Positions 26,144 through 34,785 of a DNA stretch of 64,000 nucleotides are shown here, in pieces. The translations under genes and the position numbers were made by a program. Each line of letters begins with the position of its first letter. Position 1 is the first letter of the stretch. Origin of the DNA: CBDBES01 sp965204465 (lineage in GTDB: Bacteria; Spirochaetota; Leptospiria; Turneriellales; CBDBES01); NCBI GenBank assembly GCA_965204465.1, contig OZ241995.1:372001-436000 (forward strand), in the 5' to 3' direction. The notes beneath the pieces were generated by a model. That model worked only from the letters and a program-made list of their open reading frames with translations. It was not told where the DNA came from and searched no databases.

Positions 26144-26213
26144 TCCGCTTCCAAATCAATGATCTGTCTTTTGACACTCCATCCATAAGATGTGCCAAAG
26201 TACTTGCCAGATT

Positions 26214-26585
26214 TCAGATTAGAAGAGTTCTTCCCTGATAAAAAAAACCATTTCCCTTTTCTTTGGTTACCCTCCACCCTTCTACTCCGTTTAGACCATT
26301 TGAATTTTTTACCAGATTATAATCAGGTTCTGCATGCTCGACTTTATTCTCTTGTATCAGAATTGCTTCATCTTCATTGACATCATCAGGAGGCAAAGAT
26401 ACAAAAGATTCGCTTAATAGCCGACTACTTTTATCAATCAATGTAATGTCAGCTTTGCTATCTGAGTAATTCCCCAAAGTATCCCCACTCTGTATACATG
26501 CAGAAAAGGTGATAGTCAAACCTAATACTGCGACAAAAAATAAATTTTTAAATGAAAATCTTCCACAATTTAAACTTAATCTCAT
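26214..26585 (-). pseudogene. Lipoprotein-signal and propeptide part of the subtilase, out of frame
   Basis: The 123-codon frame has a signal peptide with lipobox-like LTITFSAC and ends its recognisable part with KVEHAEPDYNLV, the usual end of an I9-type subtilisin propeptide. It then runs out of frame at an A8 tract (26240-26247) and stops. A second frame carries about 40 further residues (KNSSNLKSGKYFGTSYGW) before the main protease frame starts near 26143. Two frame changes therefore separate signal and propeptide from the catalytic domain. A Shine-Dalgarno AGGAGG lies 9 bases before ATG. Confidence 0.6.
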
Positions 26586-26871
26586 AAATATATCCTCCTA
26601 AGATATTTTCTACCTCTTAATCAGTCTTTTATTTATTTGCTATTAGAGAAAGACAAAAGCCTTATTAATTTTAGGGCTAGCCTGTCTTTTCCAAGTCAAT
26701 GATTATTATTTGATATTCTGTCAACAAAAAAATTTAAAAAAAGTAAAAAAAATTTTAAAAAATTTCCTACACCTCCACCCCTTTAGAGATCACTCGTACC
26801 CCTTTATCATTCTCTCTATGATAGCCTTTCTTTCTGGCAAGAATGCCATTCTATTTTTCTTTCTTTTTTCA
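26586..26871. other. Gene-free upstream region of the subtilase
   Basis: Mostly A/T-rich, with a long run of A and T blocks around 26728-26765. The promoter of the protease lipoprotein should lie here on the minus strand, but no box is convincing. Confidence 0.3.
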
Positions 26872-27181
26872 CATGGAAGTTAGGCTGGACGGGTTACATC
26901 CTGTAACCTACAAAACACGGATGTTTTGTAGGGGCAAGCGACCTGATAGGATGTCAGGTGCTTGGGGTAAGGTCAGGCAGCCATGTAAAACATCCATGTT
27001 TTACATGTAAAAAAAAGAAAGAAACAAAGACCTGTGCCGTAGGGTGAAAAAAACCCGCTACTTTGCCATAGAAGTTAGGCTGGGTGGGTTACATCCTGTA
27101 ACCCAATCCCCAGCCTTGCAAAACATCCATGTTTTGCATCCATGGCAAAGACGCTCCATTTCGCAGGCATCCTTGCCTGCG
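26872..27181. repeat. Cluster of seven hairpins with short ATCC-like loops
   Basis: Perfect inverted repeats: GGTTACA/TGTAACC (26892-26908), TACAAAACA/TGTTTTGTA (26909-26930), ACCTGA/TCAGGT (26941-26959), CATGTAAAACAT/ATGTTTTACATG (26982-27007), GGGTTACA/TGTAACCC (27086-27104), TGCAAAACAT/ATGTTTTGCA (27117-27138) and CGCAGGCA/TGCCTGCG (27162-27181). An outer CTTTGCCAT/ATGGCAAAG (27061-27069 and 27142-27150) encloses two of them. Five of the stems close over a loop of CC, TCC or TCCT. The two halves are homologous (GAAGTTAGGCTGG occurs in both). No gene is seen. Confidence 0.6.
27007..27060 (+). repeat. Second copy of the ~54-bp dispersed repeat
   Basis: This matches 21028-21081 from GTAAAAAAAAGAAAG to AAACCCGCTA; the core here is GTGCCGTAGGGTGA, one C shorter. 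It sits inside the hairpin cluster, directly after the 12-bp stem. Confidence 0.6.
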
Positions 27182-27271
27182 TTCCCAACCGTTCGTCTTA
27201 CTCAAGAGTAAATTAGGAAGAAGAAAAAACAGAAAATAGAATGGCATTCCACTTTATTGATATTACTAGTG

Positions 27272-27306
27272 AGCTTACCCCATAAAGTGGACACTCTTTT
27301 TTTTCA
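27272..27306 (-). repeat. Solo right end of the IS3-family element
   Basis: About 35 bases equal the reverse complement of the IS3 right terminus, including the TTACCCCATAAAGTGGACAC core and the T tract next to it. No transposase sequence follows, so this is a relic of an earlier copy or of a rearrangement. Confidence 0.65.
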
Positions 27307-27399
27307 TCTACACTCCGTTTTTTAGCAGAGGGCATCATCTTATTAAAAACATATTTATTATAACATACCCAAAAAACAAGTCAAGTCAAAACATATTCT

Positions 27400-28569
27400 T
27401 CAAGTGGAATAAAGAGAATTGATTCTGACATATTCTTCCGTAAGATCACAACCATATACCCTCCATTTACCTTTCCCAATATTCATGTCTACGGTCAAAT
27501 AAACTTCTTTAGACTTCCTTAAATATTGACTTAGTTTTTTTAGCTGCGTCTCTGAATATTCTATTTTTTTTTCTCCCCAATAGAGTCTGATCTTATTTTC
27601 AATTATATTGGCATTCATCACTTTGCCTATGGCCATATAGATCCGACCCCAATTGGGGTCTCCTTTATAAATGGCAGTCTTTACCAAAGGAGAGTTAATT
27701 ATGCTCTTTGCAATACAAAAGGCTTCTTTATTATTTTTAGCCCCTATTACATCTGTAATAAATAATTTGGTTGCACCTTCCCCATCGCTGGCAATCCATT
27801 TAGTCAGTTGGGTAGCCATTTGAAGAAGAACATCCTGGAACTCGTTTAGGTCTACCTTTCCTTTTTTGCCATTTGCCAATGCCAGGACAGTATCTGAAGT
27901 GGACATATCTGTATCTACAGAAAGGCTGTTAAAGGTTAAAGAAGTAACATAAGATAATATCTTTTTTAACTTTTTATGGGGAATGAAGGCATCCGTAAAA
28001 AAATAGGCCAGCATGGTAGCCATGTTTGGTTCGATCATTCCCGCACCCTTAGCAATACCTACAATATTCGCGGAACCACATTTTGAAGCCGTGAATTTTG
28101 GAAATGTATCTGTAGTCATGATAGACTTGGCAAAAAGAGAGAAATTGGGGGGGGTAACCAATTTATTTTTTAAGTCCGTTAAAGAATTTTTTATCTTATC
28201 TATAGGCAACCCCACTTTTATAATGCCAGTAGAAGAAGGAAATACAAAATGAACAGGAATAGATAATTCATTGGCAACTTTCCGGCATATTTCCATTGAA
28301 TTTAAAAGTCCATCTCTCCCCGTGGCAACATTTGCATTCTTAGAGTTCACCACCACAGATTGTAGCCTTCCGTTTTGGATATGTTTTTTACCAATTTTAA
28401 TTGGGTTCCCTTGTATTTTATTCTTCGTAAATAGAGCCGCCGCTTGGCATACTGTATCTGAATATACGACTCCAAGATCGAGTGTATTATCTTTTATACC
28501 GCAGCTGGTGGAATATGTTTTGAATCCCTCTGGTAAGAATCTAATTTTTTTGGGCTTATTTATTATCAT
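27400..28569 (-). CDS. argJ: Bifunctional ornithine acetyltransferase / N-acetylglutamate synthase ArgJ
   Basis: The 389-residue enzyme recycles the acetyl group in arginine synthesis. It is made as one chain and cleaves itself before a Thr; the site is T185 in KGAGMIEPNMATMLA. Other family blocks are present (NSKNANVATG, SVDTDMSTSDTVL, ASDGEGATK, GDPNWGRI). The start overlaps the end of the upstream nucleotidyltransferase gene by 14 bases. No other arginine genes are nearby. Whether it is bifunctional or only an ornithine acetyltransferase cannot be told from sequence. Confidence 0.9.
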   Translation of the reverse strand: MIINKPKKIRFLPEGFKTYSTSCGIKDNTLDLGVVYSDTVCQAAALFTKNKIQGNPIKIGKKHIQNGRLQSVVVNSKNANVATGRDGLLNSMEICRKVANELSIPVHFVFPSSTGIIKVGLPIDKIKNSLTDLKNKLVTPPNFSLFAKSIMTTDTFPKFTASKCGSANIVGIAKGAGMIEPNMATMLAYFFTDAFIPHKKLKKILSYVTSLTFNSLSVDTDMSTSDTVLALANGKKGKVDLNEFQDVLLQMATQLTKWIASDGEGATKLFITDVIGAKNNKEAFCIAKSIINSPLVKTAIYKGDPNWGRIYMAIGKVMNANIIENKIRLYWGEKKIEYSETQLKKLSQYLRKSKEVYLTVDMNIGKGKWRVYGCDLTEEYVRINSLYST

Positions 28570-29572
28570 TTAAGCGATATTCAGCATCAGAATGATCCCC
28601 TAAAATGACTTTTCCTTTAAAAGAAGCCAAATTTACATTTCTGCCTATAATAGAATCTTTTAAATGACTATCCACAATATGACTATTTTGATCTATAATG
28701 GCATTGTGGATGAAACTATTGTGAATATTACAATTTATGCCAATGCTTACATTTGGCCCTATTCTTGAATTTGCTATTTCTGCTTGAGGAGAAATATAGA
28801 CTGGTTCTGTTATCTGAGTATCTTTGCAAACTCCCTGCAGGGTAGAACCGTGGGACATGAGTATTTCCTGATTCGTTTCTAAAATAGTATCTAATGTGCC
28901 ACAATCATACCATTCTGTGATGTTAAAATACTTCATTTCAACATTCTTTTGATGCAGCATATATTTAAATGCATCTGTTATTTGATATTCATCTTTTGTC
29001 TTGATATTATTTTGGATAATGTATTCCATGGAGTCAAATAATTCTCCTGCAGAAGGAAAATAATTTACCCCTGGAATTGCCAAATTAGTTGGGGGAGTAG
29101 AGGGCTTCTCTATAAGATCTTTAATATAATCGCTATTTTCTTTCAATTCAATGATTCCGAATCTTTGAGGATCTTCTACCTCAGCCCCCCCGATAATAGG
29201 GATATCACTTTTTAGTATTTCATCCAAATTTGTTTCGAATAATGTATCCCCGTAAATGATCAATAACCGATCATCTCTATTGATCTTCTCTTTGGCCATA
29301 AAACAGGCATGGCCTAAACCCTTTTGCTCTTTTTGTTCGATGAAATCTATATTCAAATTGGGATATTCAGATAATATTTCAGATTCCATTAGATCTTTTA
29401 GGTAACCAGTAATGATCACAAAGTCGGTAATGGACTCTTTATGAACTCTATCAATGATATGGAACAGCATCGGTTTACCAGCAACCGGTAGCATTGCCTT
29501 TGGTAAGGAATGGGTAAGAGGCCTCATTCTGGTTCCTTTACCTGCAGCAGGGATAAGACATTTTATAGGCAT
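28556..29572 (-). CDS. Sugar-1-phosphate nucleotidyltransferase with left-handed helix tail
   Basis: The 338-residue protein begins with the RmlA/GlmU-type motif LIPAAGKGTRMRPLTHSLPKAMLPVAGKPM, with the metal-binding Asp in YGDTLFE. A C-terminal stretch of hexapeptide-like repeats (about 250-325; IANSRIGPNVSIGINCNI ... SIIGRNVNLA) predicts a short left-handed beta helix. It probably makes a nucleotide sugar (glucose-1-phosphate thymidylyl- or uridylyltransferase-like), but the sugar and nucleotide are not determined. It is in an apparent operon with nhaA upstream and argJ downstream. Confidence 0.8.
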   Translation of the reverse strand: MPIKCLIPAAGKGTRMRPLTHSLPKAMLPVAGKPMLFHIIDRVHKESITDFVIITGYLKDLMESEILSEYPNLNIDFIEQKEQKGLGHACFMAKEKINRDDRLLIIYGDTLFETNLDEILKSDIPIIGGAEVEDPQRFGIIELKENSDYIKDLIEKPSTPPTNLAIPGVNYFPSAGELFDSMEYIIQNNIKTKDEYQITDAFKYMLHQKNVEMKYFNITEWYDCGTLDTILETNQEILMSHGSTLQGVCKDTQITEPVYISPQAEIANSRIGPNVSIGINCNIHNSFIHNAIIDQNSHIVDSHLKDSIIGRNVNLASFKGKVILGDHSDAEYRLNDNK

Positions 29573-29575
29573 GAT

Positions 29576-30754
29576 TCAGTTTATCTTTTTAACCTTAAAC
29601 ATTTTAGCAAGTACAAAAGCAATGACCGCAACAAAGACAGAAAAAAGAGCTCCCATTTTAGCAGGTAAAACTAAAGCAGGCTCTTGAAAGGCTTCATTCG
29701 CTATGAATAAGGAAACCGTAAGGCCCAAGGCGGCAATGATGCCGGATATGAATAAAGACACATGATCCATTTTTTCAGGTAAAGGGAATCCCAGCTTGAC
29801 TCCTATACTGCTGAATAGGGTGATGCCCAAACCTTTACCTATCAATAGAGAAAAAAATACGATCCAGGTAAGTTCAGTTACTTGACTAAAGGCAACCCCC
29901 GCATTTGCCAATCCAAAACCAAAAAGTCCATAGTCTACCAAATATTTAAAAGAGTGTTCAAAGTGAGTGAGAGTGGAATGATCAATTCTTTCATCTGCAA
30001 ATAGCTCTTTATGCTCTGTCTGATTATCAGATGGCATGAAGGGAACGATGAATACCAAGGCTAATGCAGGATGTAAATTGGCCAGTATAAGACCAGACCA
30101 TGAAAAAAGGCCTCCGCCTATTACATAAGGCCAAATACTAGTAAATTTTAGCTTTCGAAAAATATAGGATGCCACCATTCCGAGGAGGATCAGAGAAAGC
30201 CAATATGGTTCTACAGGATAATTAGGATCTGGATAGAATATAGCAATAATAGCCAAACCAATAGCATCGTCTATAATAGCTATAAGCAGCAAAAAAGAAA
30301 CAGCGGGATGTTTTGAACCAAATATGACTCTGGAGACCAACCATGCAAGAGCAATGTCGGTGGCCGTCGGAATTCCCCAACCAGATACCGCATCTTGTCG
30401 ATCAAATAAATGACATAGTAAAAGATAGATCAAAGCGGGCCAGATTATCCCTCCTAATGCCCCGAAAATAGGATTGATTGCCTTGGAAATAGGATTTAAA
30501 GAACCCTTTGGCAGAACAGATTGGGTGATTTCCACGGCGGCAATTCCGAAAAAGAACACCATGAATATGTCATTGACCAGAAAACGAAAATCAAACAGAT
30601 GTCCGAATATTTTAAAATCTTTTCCAAAAATAGGGGCACTTAAAAGTTGTTCATAGGCTTCTCCATTCACATTTGCAAAGTAAAGAGCCGTAATGACTCC
30701 GCTTATCAGGGGAATAGAAAATTCAGATAAAAAATTTATCACTTTTCCAAACAT
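29576..30754 (-). CDS. nhaA: Na+/H+ antiporter NhaA
   Basis: The 392-residue inner-membrane protein has about twelve transmembrane helices. It carries the NhaA hallmarks ATDIALAWLV and the paired aspartates in LLLIAIIDDAIGLAIIA that bind Na+/H+. The N-terminal region (FRFLVNDIFMVFFFGIAAVEI) is also typical. It expels Na+ in exchange for protons, giving salt and pH homeostasis. The gene ends 3 bases before the nucleotidyltransferase gene. Confidence 0.92.
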   Translation of the reverse strand: MFGKVINFLSEFSIPLISGVITALYFANVNGEAYEQLLSAPIFGKDFKIFGHLFDFRFLVNDIFMVFFFGIAAVEITQSVLPKGSLNPISKAINPIFGALGGIIWPALIYLLLCHLFDRQDAVSGWGIPTATDIALAWLVSRVIFGSKHPAVSFLLLIAIIDDAIGLAIIAIFYPDPNYPVEPYWLSLILLGMVASYIFRKLKFTSIWPYVIGGGLFSWSGLILANLHPALALVFIVPFMPSDNQTEHKELFADERIDHSTLTHFEHSFKYLVDYGLFGFGLANAGVAFSQVTELTWIVFFSLLIGKGLGITLFSSIGVKLGFPLPEKMDHVSLFISGIIAALGLTVSLFIANEAFQEPALVLPAKMGALFSVFVAVIAFVLAKMFKVKKIN

Positions 30755-30787
30755 ATTTACTCCTTAATATTTATATTAATTGATATT

Positions 30788-31189
30788 TTAGGTAGGAATA
30801 TAGGATGCCCAATTCTTAGGGCCTTCCCAAATACGTACTTCAGAAATACAGGCATCCTTGGGAATAGAGCCTTTTAATTTCTGAAAGAAATAATTTGCAA
30901 TATTCTCCGCGGTAGGGCTTGATTCATTGAAAGGAGGATACTCATTGATACAAATATGATCCATGTCTTGTACCAAAGAATCAAATTTCTTACGGACATC
31001 CAAAAAGTCAACACTAATTCCATTCACTAATTTTTGGCTTTCAATAAATACTTCTGCTTCCCATGTATGGCCGTGAAGGTCTTCATCCGATCCATCAGGA
31101 TAATAATTATATAAGTAATGGGCGCTTTCAAATATTCCATGTATTCTGATCTTATAGGAATTTCTTTGTGCCAAATGTCTTTGATACAA
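30788..31189 (-). CDS. 6-pyruvoyltetrahydropterin synthase family, PTPS-III signature
   Basis: The 133-residue protein is of the PTPS/QueD fold. Zinc ligands are H24 (ESAHYL), H39 and H41 (LHGHTW), and the catalytic Glu near the end is E122 (IWEGPKNWA). The catalytic Cys that QueD and ordinary PTPS carry four residues before the HGH is absent. Instead a Glu lies three residues before it (E36 in DEDLHGH), which is the mark of PTPS-III enzymes that bypass FolB in folate synthesis. A folate role is therefore more likely than queuosine. It lies 3 bases from the start of the SurA-like gene, in one run. Confidence 0.75.
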   Translation of the reverse strand: MYQRHLAQRNSYKIRIHGIFESAHYLYNYYPDGSDEDLHGHTWEAEVFIESQKLVNGISVDFLDVRKKFDSLVQDMDHICINEYPPFNESSPTAENIANYFFQKLKGSIPKDACISEVRIWEGPKNWASYIPT

Positions 31190-31192
31190 AAT

Positions 31193-32425
31193 TTATCCCT
31201 TTTGAGACATGAACCTCTTTATAGAAGTTTTTTCTTTCTCTAGTTCCGTCATACTCTTTCTAAGAGAGGATTCATTGCCTTTTTTGAGTTCATTCTCTAA
31301 GGATGATATACTAAAATGCCTTTTTTCTAGTTCTTTTTGAAACATGTCTTTATTTTTTATCAGTTCTTTTATGGAAGGTATTTTTGCAGATTCTTTAGCA
31401 ACCCATGTTATTAAATAGATGTCTTTATTTTCCTGGATAATTCTTACCTCCCCTGGATTGGACTGAAATATTTCATCTCTGAATTTTTTAGAGTTTTGTA
31501 AAGTATGCAAAGGAGGAGTGCCTTTTGGTTTATAACTTTCTAAGCTTTTATTCAAAGGAACGTCTTGAATATAGTATGATTTTATACCATATGAAGAAGC
31601 AATTTCCTGAATTGATTTCTTTTTAGATGCTTGTTTGAGTTTTTTATGCCAATCTGCCTTTAATTTTCCCTTTTTTTGATTGAATATTTCATTTTTAATG
31701 GCATCTATTTTAATTCTGGTAAGGGTTGCCTTTGGATCTTTAGAGACATAATCCTTTTTAAATTTTTGCTGTATTTCTTTTTCGGTGATCTTTAAATTTT
31801 TCTTTAATATCTGTTCCACTTTGGATTCTTGTAAAACTGCAACATAATAAGAAACTTTTGTATTTTGAATACGCCATAGTTCTAATTTCTCCAGATTACT
31901 ACTTAACCAAAGAGAGTCAAGCAGATCATTGGACTTATTTAAAGCATAAGCATCTATTACATCTTTTTCCAGATCATTTAAAGATATTCTATTTGCTTGC
32001 AAGACTTCTTTATTAAATTTTTCAAAATCATGAGATGAGCTTGAAAAGTAAGAAGAAAAATTTTTTTTCAGATAATAAGCCATTATTTTATCTCTGGATC
32101 GATCAATAGGGAATAAAGCCACTTCTTTTAGAAGGGTCAATAGAATCTCTCTATCTATCAATTGCTCGAAAACGGAATCTTTTATTCTTTCTCTGAATTC
32201 AGGTGTTATCTTTCCATCTTGATATTCTCTGATATAATTATTTGTCGCTCTATCAATTTCTAAACGAGTGACTACTTCTTCGCCTACTCTGGCTGCAATA
32301 TATCTATCGGATGTGGCAGAAGTAGTTATAAAATCAGGCATCCCAAAAGTTATGATGATCAATGCAACGATAAAAGAAAGAAAAATATAACTGAAACCTT
32401 TATAGATAGCAGTAAATAGTTTCAT
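31193..32425 (-). CDS. SurA/PpiD-like periplasmic chaperone
   Basis: The 410-residue protein has an N-terminal membrane or signal segment (about residues 10-31), a SurA_N-like helical region (about 40-210; EEVVTRLEIDRATNNYIRE, ERIKDSVFEQLIDREILL) and a Lys-rich helical second half. No parvulin peptidyl-prolyl isomerase motif is obvious, although the stretch YLITWVAKESAKIPSIKE resembles the end of that fold. It should help outer-membrane proteins across the periplasm. The TM could anchor it, as in PpiD. Confidence 0.65.
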   Translation of the reverse strand: MKLFTAIYKGFSYIFLSFIVALIIITFGMPDFITTSATSDRYIAARVGEEVVTRLEIDRATNNYIREYQDGKITPEFRERIKDSVFEQLIDREILLTLLKEVALFPIDRSRDKIMAYYLKKNFSSYFSSSSHDFEKFNKEVLQANRISLNDLEKDVIDAYALNKSNDLLDSLWLSSNLEKLELWRIQNTKVSYYVAVLQESKVEQILKKNLKITEKEIQQKFKKDYVSKDPKATLTRIKIDAIKNEIFNQKKGKLKADWHKKLKQASKKKSIQEIASSYGIKSYYIQDVPLNKSLESYKPKGTPPLHTLQNSKKFRDEIFQSNPGEVRIIQENKDIYLITWVAKESAKIPSIKELIKNKDMFQKELEKRHFSISSLENELKKGNESSLRKSMTELEKEKTSIKRFMSQKG

Positions 32426-32477
32426 ATGGACATTTCAAATAAGGCACTCATAAGAACAAATTAAATTTTTATTTTAT

Positions 32478-33362
32478 TCACTGTTTTTTGCGGTTTTCAA
32501 AGACTTTCTGCATGGTACGAGAAGCCATGTAACTGCTTCTTACAAAAGGGCCTACCTCATATCCTGGGAAGCCTAATTCTTTGCAAAGGCTTTCTATCTT
32601 TTGGAAATCTAAATGGGCTAAATTAGATTTGACTTCCAACTGTTTAGAGGAAGGACGCATATATTGTCCGATGGTTACAATTTCAACGTGCCTTTTGCGC
32701 AAATCTTCCAAAGTCTTTCTTATTTCTATAAGATTCTCTCCTAACCCGACCATCATACCTGCCTTGAGTATCAATCCAGGGAAATATTTATGAAAATATT
32801 CATATAATTTTAAAGATCGTTCATAGTCTGATTGGGGGCGAACAGACCTGGAAAGCCTTTGAACAGTTTCAATATTATGCCCCAATACCAGAGGAGCTGC
32901 CCTTCCTATGATCTGTAGATTCTCTGGTTTTAGATGGAAATCCGGTATTAAAAGTTCTACCTTTATTTTCTTATGATTCAATTTTTGGGTAATTCTTGCA
33001 AAATGATGCGCTAGTTCGTATTCCTCATCATCTCTGGCAACGGAAGTAATTACCACATAACGACTATCCAGTTGTGTCACTGAATTTAATATATCTTCTG
33101 TTTCGGCCTTTGCGATCTCTTTCAAAGACTTCATTGGCCTTCCTGTTTTGATATGACAAAATTTGCATGCCCTGGTGCATGTGTCCCCACCTATCAAATA
33201 AGTTGCAATACCTTGTTGGGAGCATTCATATCTATTGGGACATCTGGATTCTTCGCAAACAGTATGTACTTTCTTCCATTTTAATAATTTTACGGATTGA
33301 TCAAAATCCCAGATAATTTTTTTCTTACTATAGTTTACATTTTTTGGTATATAGTTTTTCAT
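32478..33362 (-). CDS. lipA: Lipoyl synthase LipA
   Basis: The 294-residue radical-SAM enzyme inserts two sulfurs into octanoyl groups on lipoyl domains. The auxiliary iron-sulfur cysteines are C36, C41 and C47 (CEESRCPNRYEC), and the radical-SAM cluster cysteines are C62, C66 and C69 (CTRACKFC). The third auxiliary-cluster ligand, the Ser of RSSYMA, is present near the C-terminus. The 3' end overlaps hemG by 4 bases. Confidence 0.93.
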   Translation of the reverse strand: MKNYIPKNVNYSKKKIIWDFDQSVKLLKWKKVHTVCEESRCPNRYECSQQGIATYLIGGDTCTRACKFCHIKTGRPMKSLKEIAKAETEDILNSVTQLDSRYVVITSVARDDEEYELAHHFARITQKLNHKKIKVELLIPDFHLKPENLQIIGRAAPLVLGHNIETVQRLSRSVRPQSDYERSLKLYEYFHKYFPGLILKAGMMVGLGENLIEIRKTLEDLRKRHVEIVTIGQYMRPSSKQLEVKSNLAHLDFQKIESLCKELGFPGYEVGPFVRSSYMASRTMQKVFENRKKQ

Positions 33363-34714
33363 AATTTTTCTTGAACAAATTTATAACAGGAATCAATTAA
33401 TTCATGAACACGAAAACTCTGAAAATAATTACCATGTAAATATAGACCAGGATGTTTTTCTATCTTTTCTAAAATAGACTTCTTCCACGCATAATATCCA
33501 ATGGAATGATCTGCAAAGCCAACCGGACTTCGGTAAACTTGACTCCATAAAGGATCTTCTTTTATTTTAAAAAGCCTCTTTAATGAATCTAAATTGATTC
33601 TTATCAGATCCTGATCATCAAAAAATTCACCATCTCCTGATAAATATGTCTTAGTTAAAAAAACGTCTTTAGGGCTTCTATTCGGAAATAAATTGGATAT
33701 GAATATGGTAGCTAAAAAAGGAATTTTAGATATTCTGGGACAAAAAACACCGTGCCCTCTCGTTTGGAATGTTTTTGTAGACCACCCATGGAATACCTCT
33801 GTTACAAAGGCTGGTTTTTTTTCATTGAATTGAATGCTCATTTCTTTATCAAGGTCACGGAAAAATTTGGATAGCTCTTGGGGAGAGATGGTAAAAATAA
33901 TTTTCTGATAAGGTCCATATCTGGAATTTTTACTATAAAGATAATAATCTGTTTTTATTTTATTCACTTTAGCAATTCTGATATTTTCCAGATGCACTTT
34001 TTTTTCTTTTAGATGATCTTGCAGTGCTTTTATTAATGAATTCATTCCATTTTGAAAAGAATAAAAACCTGGTGTGAAATTTTTTAGATATTCTGGTTTG
34101 AAATTTTGTTGATCCCAGTATTCTTTCCTGGCCTTTTCTGATTCATCTAAAGAAGCTCTTAAATTTTTACCCTCTTTGATCAATTCATATATTTCTGGGA
34201 AAGCAGAAGAAACTTCTATGTCTTCTGCCTCTTTGAAAAAGAGAGAACGGGCGATCACAGAGGCAAAATAATCCGCGGATGTCTGTCCAAATATGGTTTT
34301 AAATGCTTCATAGAGCGGCATTGAATCCCATATAGGGAAATTTTGTTTAAAGGCTTTAGATGCTTTTAGTTTTTCTCCAATAAATAGAATAGAACTCTTA
34401 TTTATTTTCTGAATAGAAGGAGGCGCTTTGACGAGATATTTATCCTTTGGTATGAAATTTTGGTCGAAATCCTTTGTTGATCTGACCAATTCAGAATCTA
34501 TTCCAATTTCTTTACAAAGAGATAATAATAAAGGATGGTCTGCAAAAATACCATAAGAACCAATATCTAAGATAGAATCATTGATTTTTTCGGTCTGTAC
34601 ACTACCACCTGGTTTTGCAGACTCAAAAATAGTGATATTTTCATATTTATCTGATTGAAGTAAAAAGTAGCTGAGCATTAGCCCACTGATCCCTGATCCT
34701 ACAATCGCAATCAT
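33359..34714 (-). CDS. hemY: Protoporphyrinogen oxidase, HemY type
   Basis: The 451-residue FAD protein has an N-terminal Rossmann motif (MIAIVGSGISGLMLSYFL), the adenine-binding acid (ITIFESAKPGGSVQTE), and a C-terminal FAD block (PGLYLHGNYFQSF). These fit the oxygen-dependent HemY/PPO family that oxidises protoporphyrinogen IX to protoporphyrin IX. It could also be another amine-oxidase-superfamily enzyme, such as a phytoene desaturase-like protein, but length and motif order favour HemY. It is head-to-tail with lipA and divergent from the LolA-like gene. Confidence 0.75.
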   Translation of the reverse strand: MIAIVGSGISGLMLSYFLLQSDKYENITIFESAKPGGSVQTEKINDSILDIGSYGIFADHPLLLSLCKEIGIDSELVRSTKDFDQNFIPKDKYLVKAPPSIQKINKSSILFIGEKLKASKAFKQNFPIWDSMPLYEAFKTIFGQTSADYFASVIARSLFFKEAEDIEVSSAFPEIYELIKEGKNLRASLDESEKARKEYWDQQNFKPEYLKNFTPGFYSFQNGMNSLIKALQDHLKEKKVHLENIRIAKVNKIKTDYYLYSKNSRYGPYQKIIFTISPQELSKFFRDLDKEMSIQFNEKKPAFVTEVFHGWSTKTFQTRGHGVFCPRISKIPFLATIFISNLFPNRSPKDVFLTKTYLSGDGEFFDDQDLIRINLDSLKRLFKIKEDPLWSQVYRSPVGFADHSIGYYAWKKSILEKIEKHPGLYLHGNYFQSFRVHELIDSCYKFVQEKL

Positions 34715-34785
34715 ATAAACAGTAGACTATAATGAGTAAAAAATAATTGACAGTGTCAACTATTTTTTTATAGCCTTTAAAGGCT
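34715..34785. promoter_or_regulatory. Divergent promoter region with two palindromes
   Basis: The 71-base gap has a perfect palindrome TTGACA-G-TGTCAA (34747-34759), which supplies a -35-like box on both strands, and a perfect 16-base palindrome TAGCCTTTAAAGGCTA (34771-34786) that touches the start codon of the LolA-like gene. The -10 boxes are weak, so these are more likely operator sites for a divergent regulator than core promoter elements. Confidence 0.45.

Noticed and set aside
30788..31189. Calling the pterin enzyme QueD (queuosine)
   Set aside because: The Cys four residues before HGH is absent and a Glu takes its place, so the PTPS-III reading is better supported.
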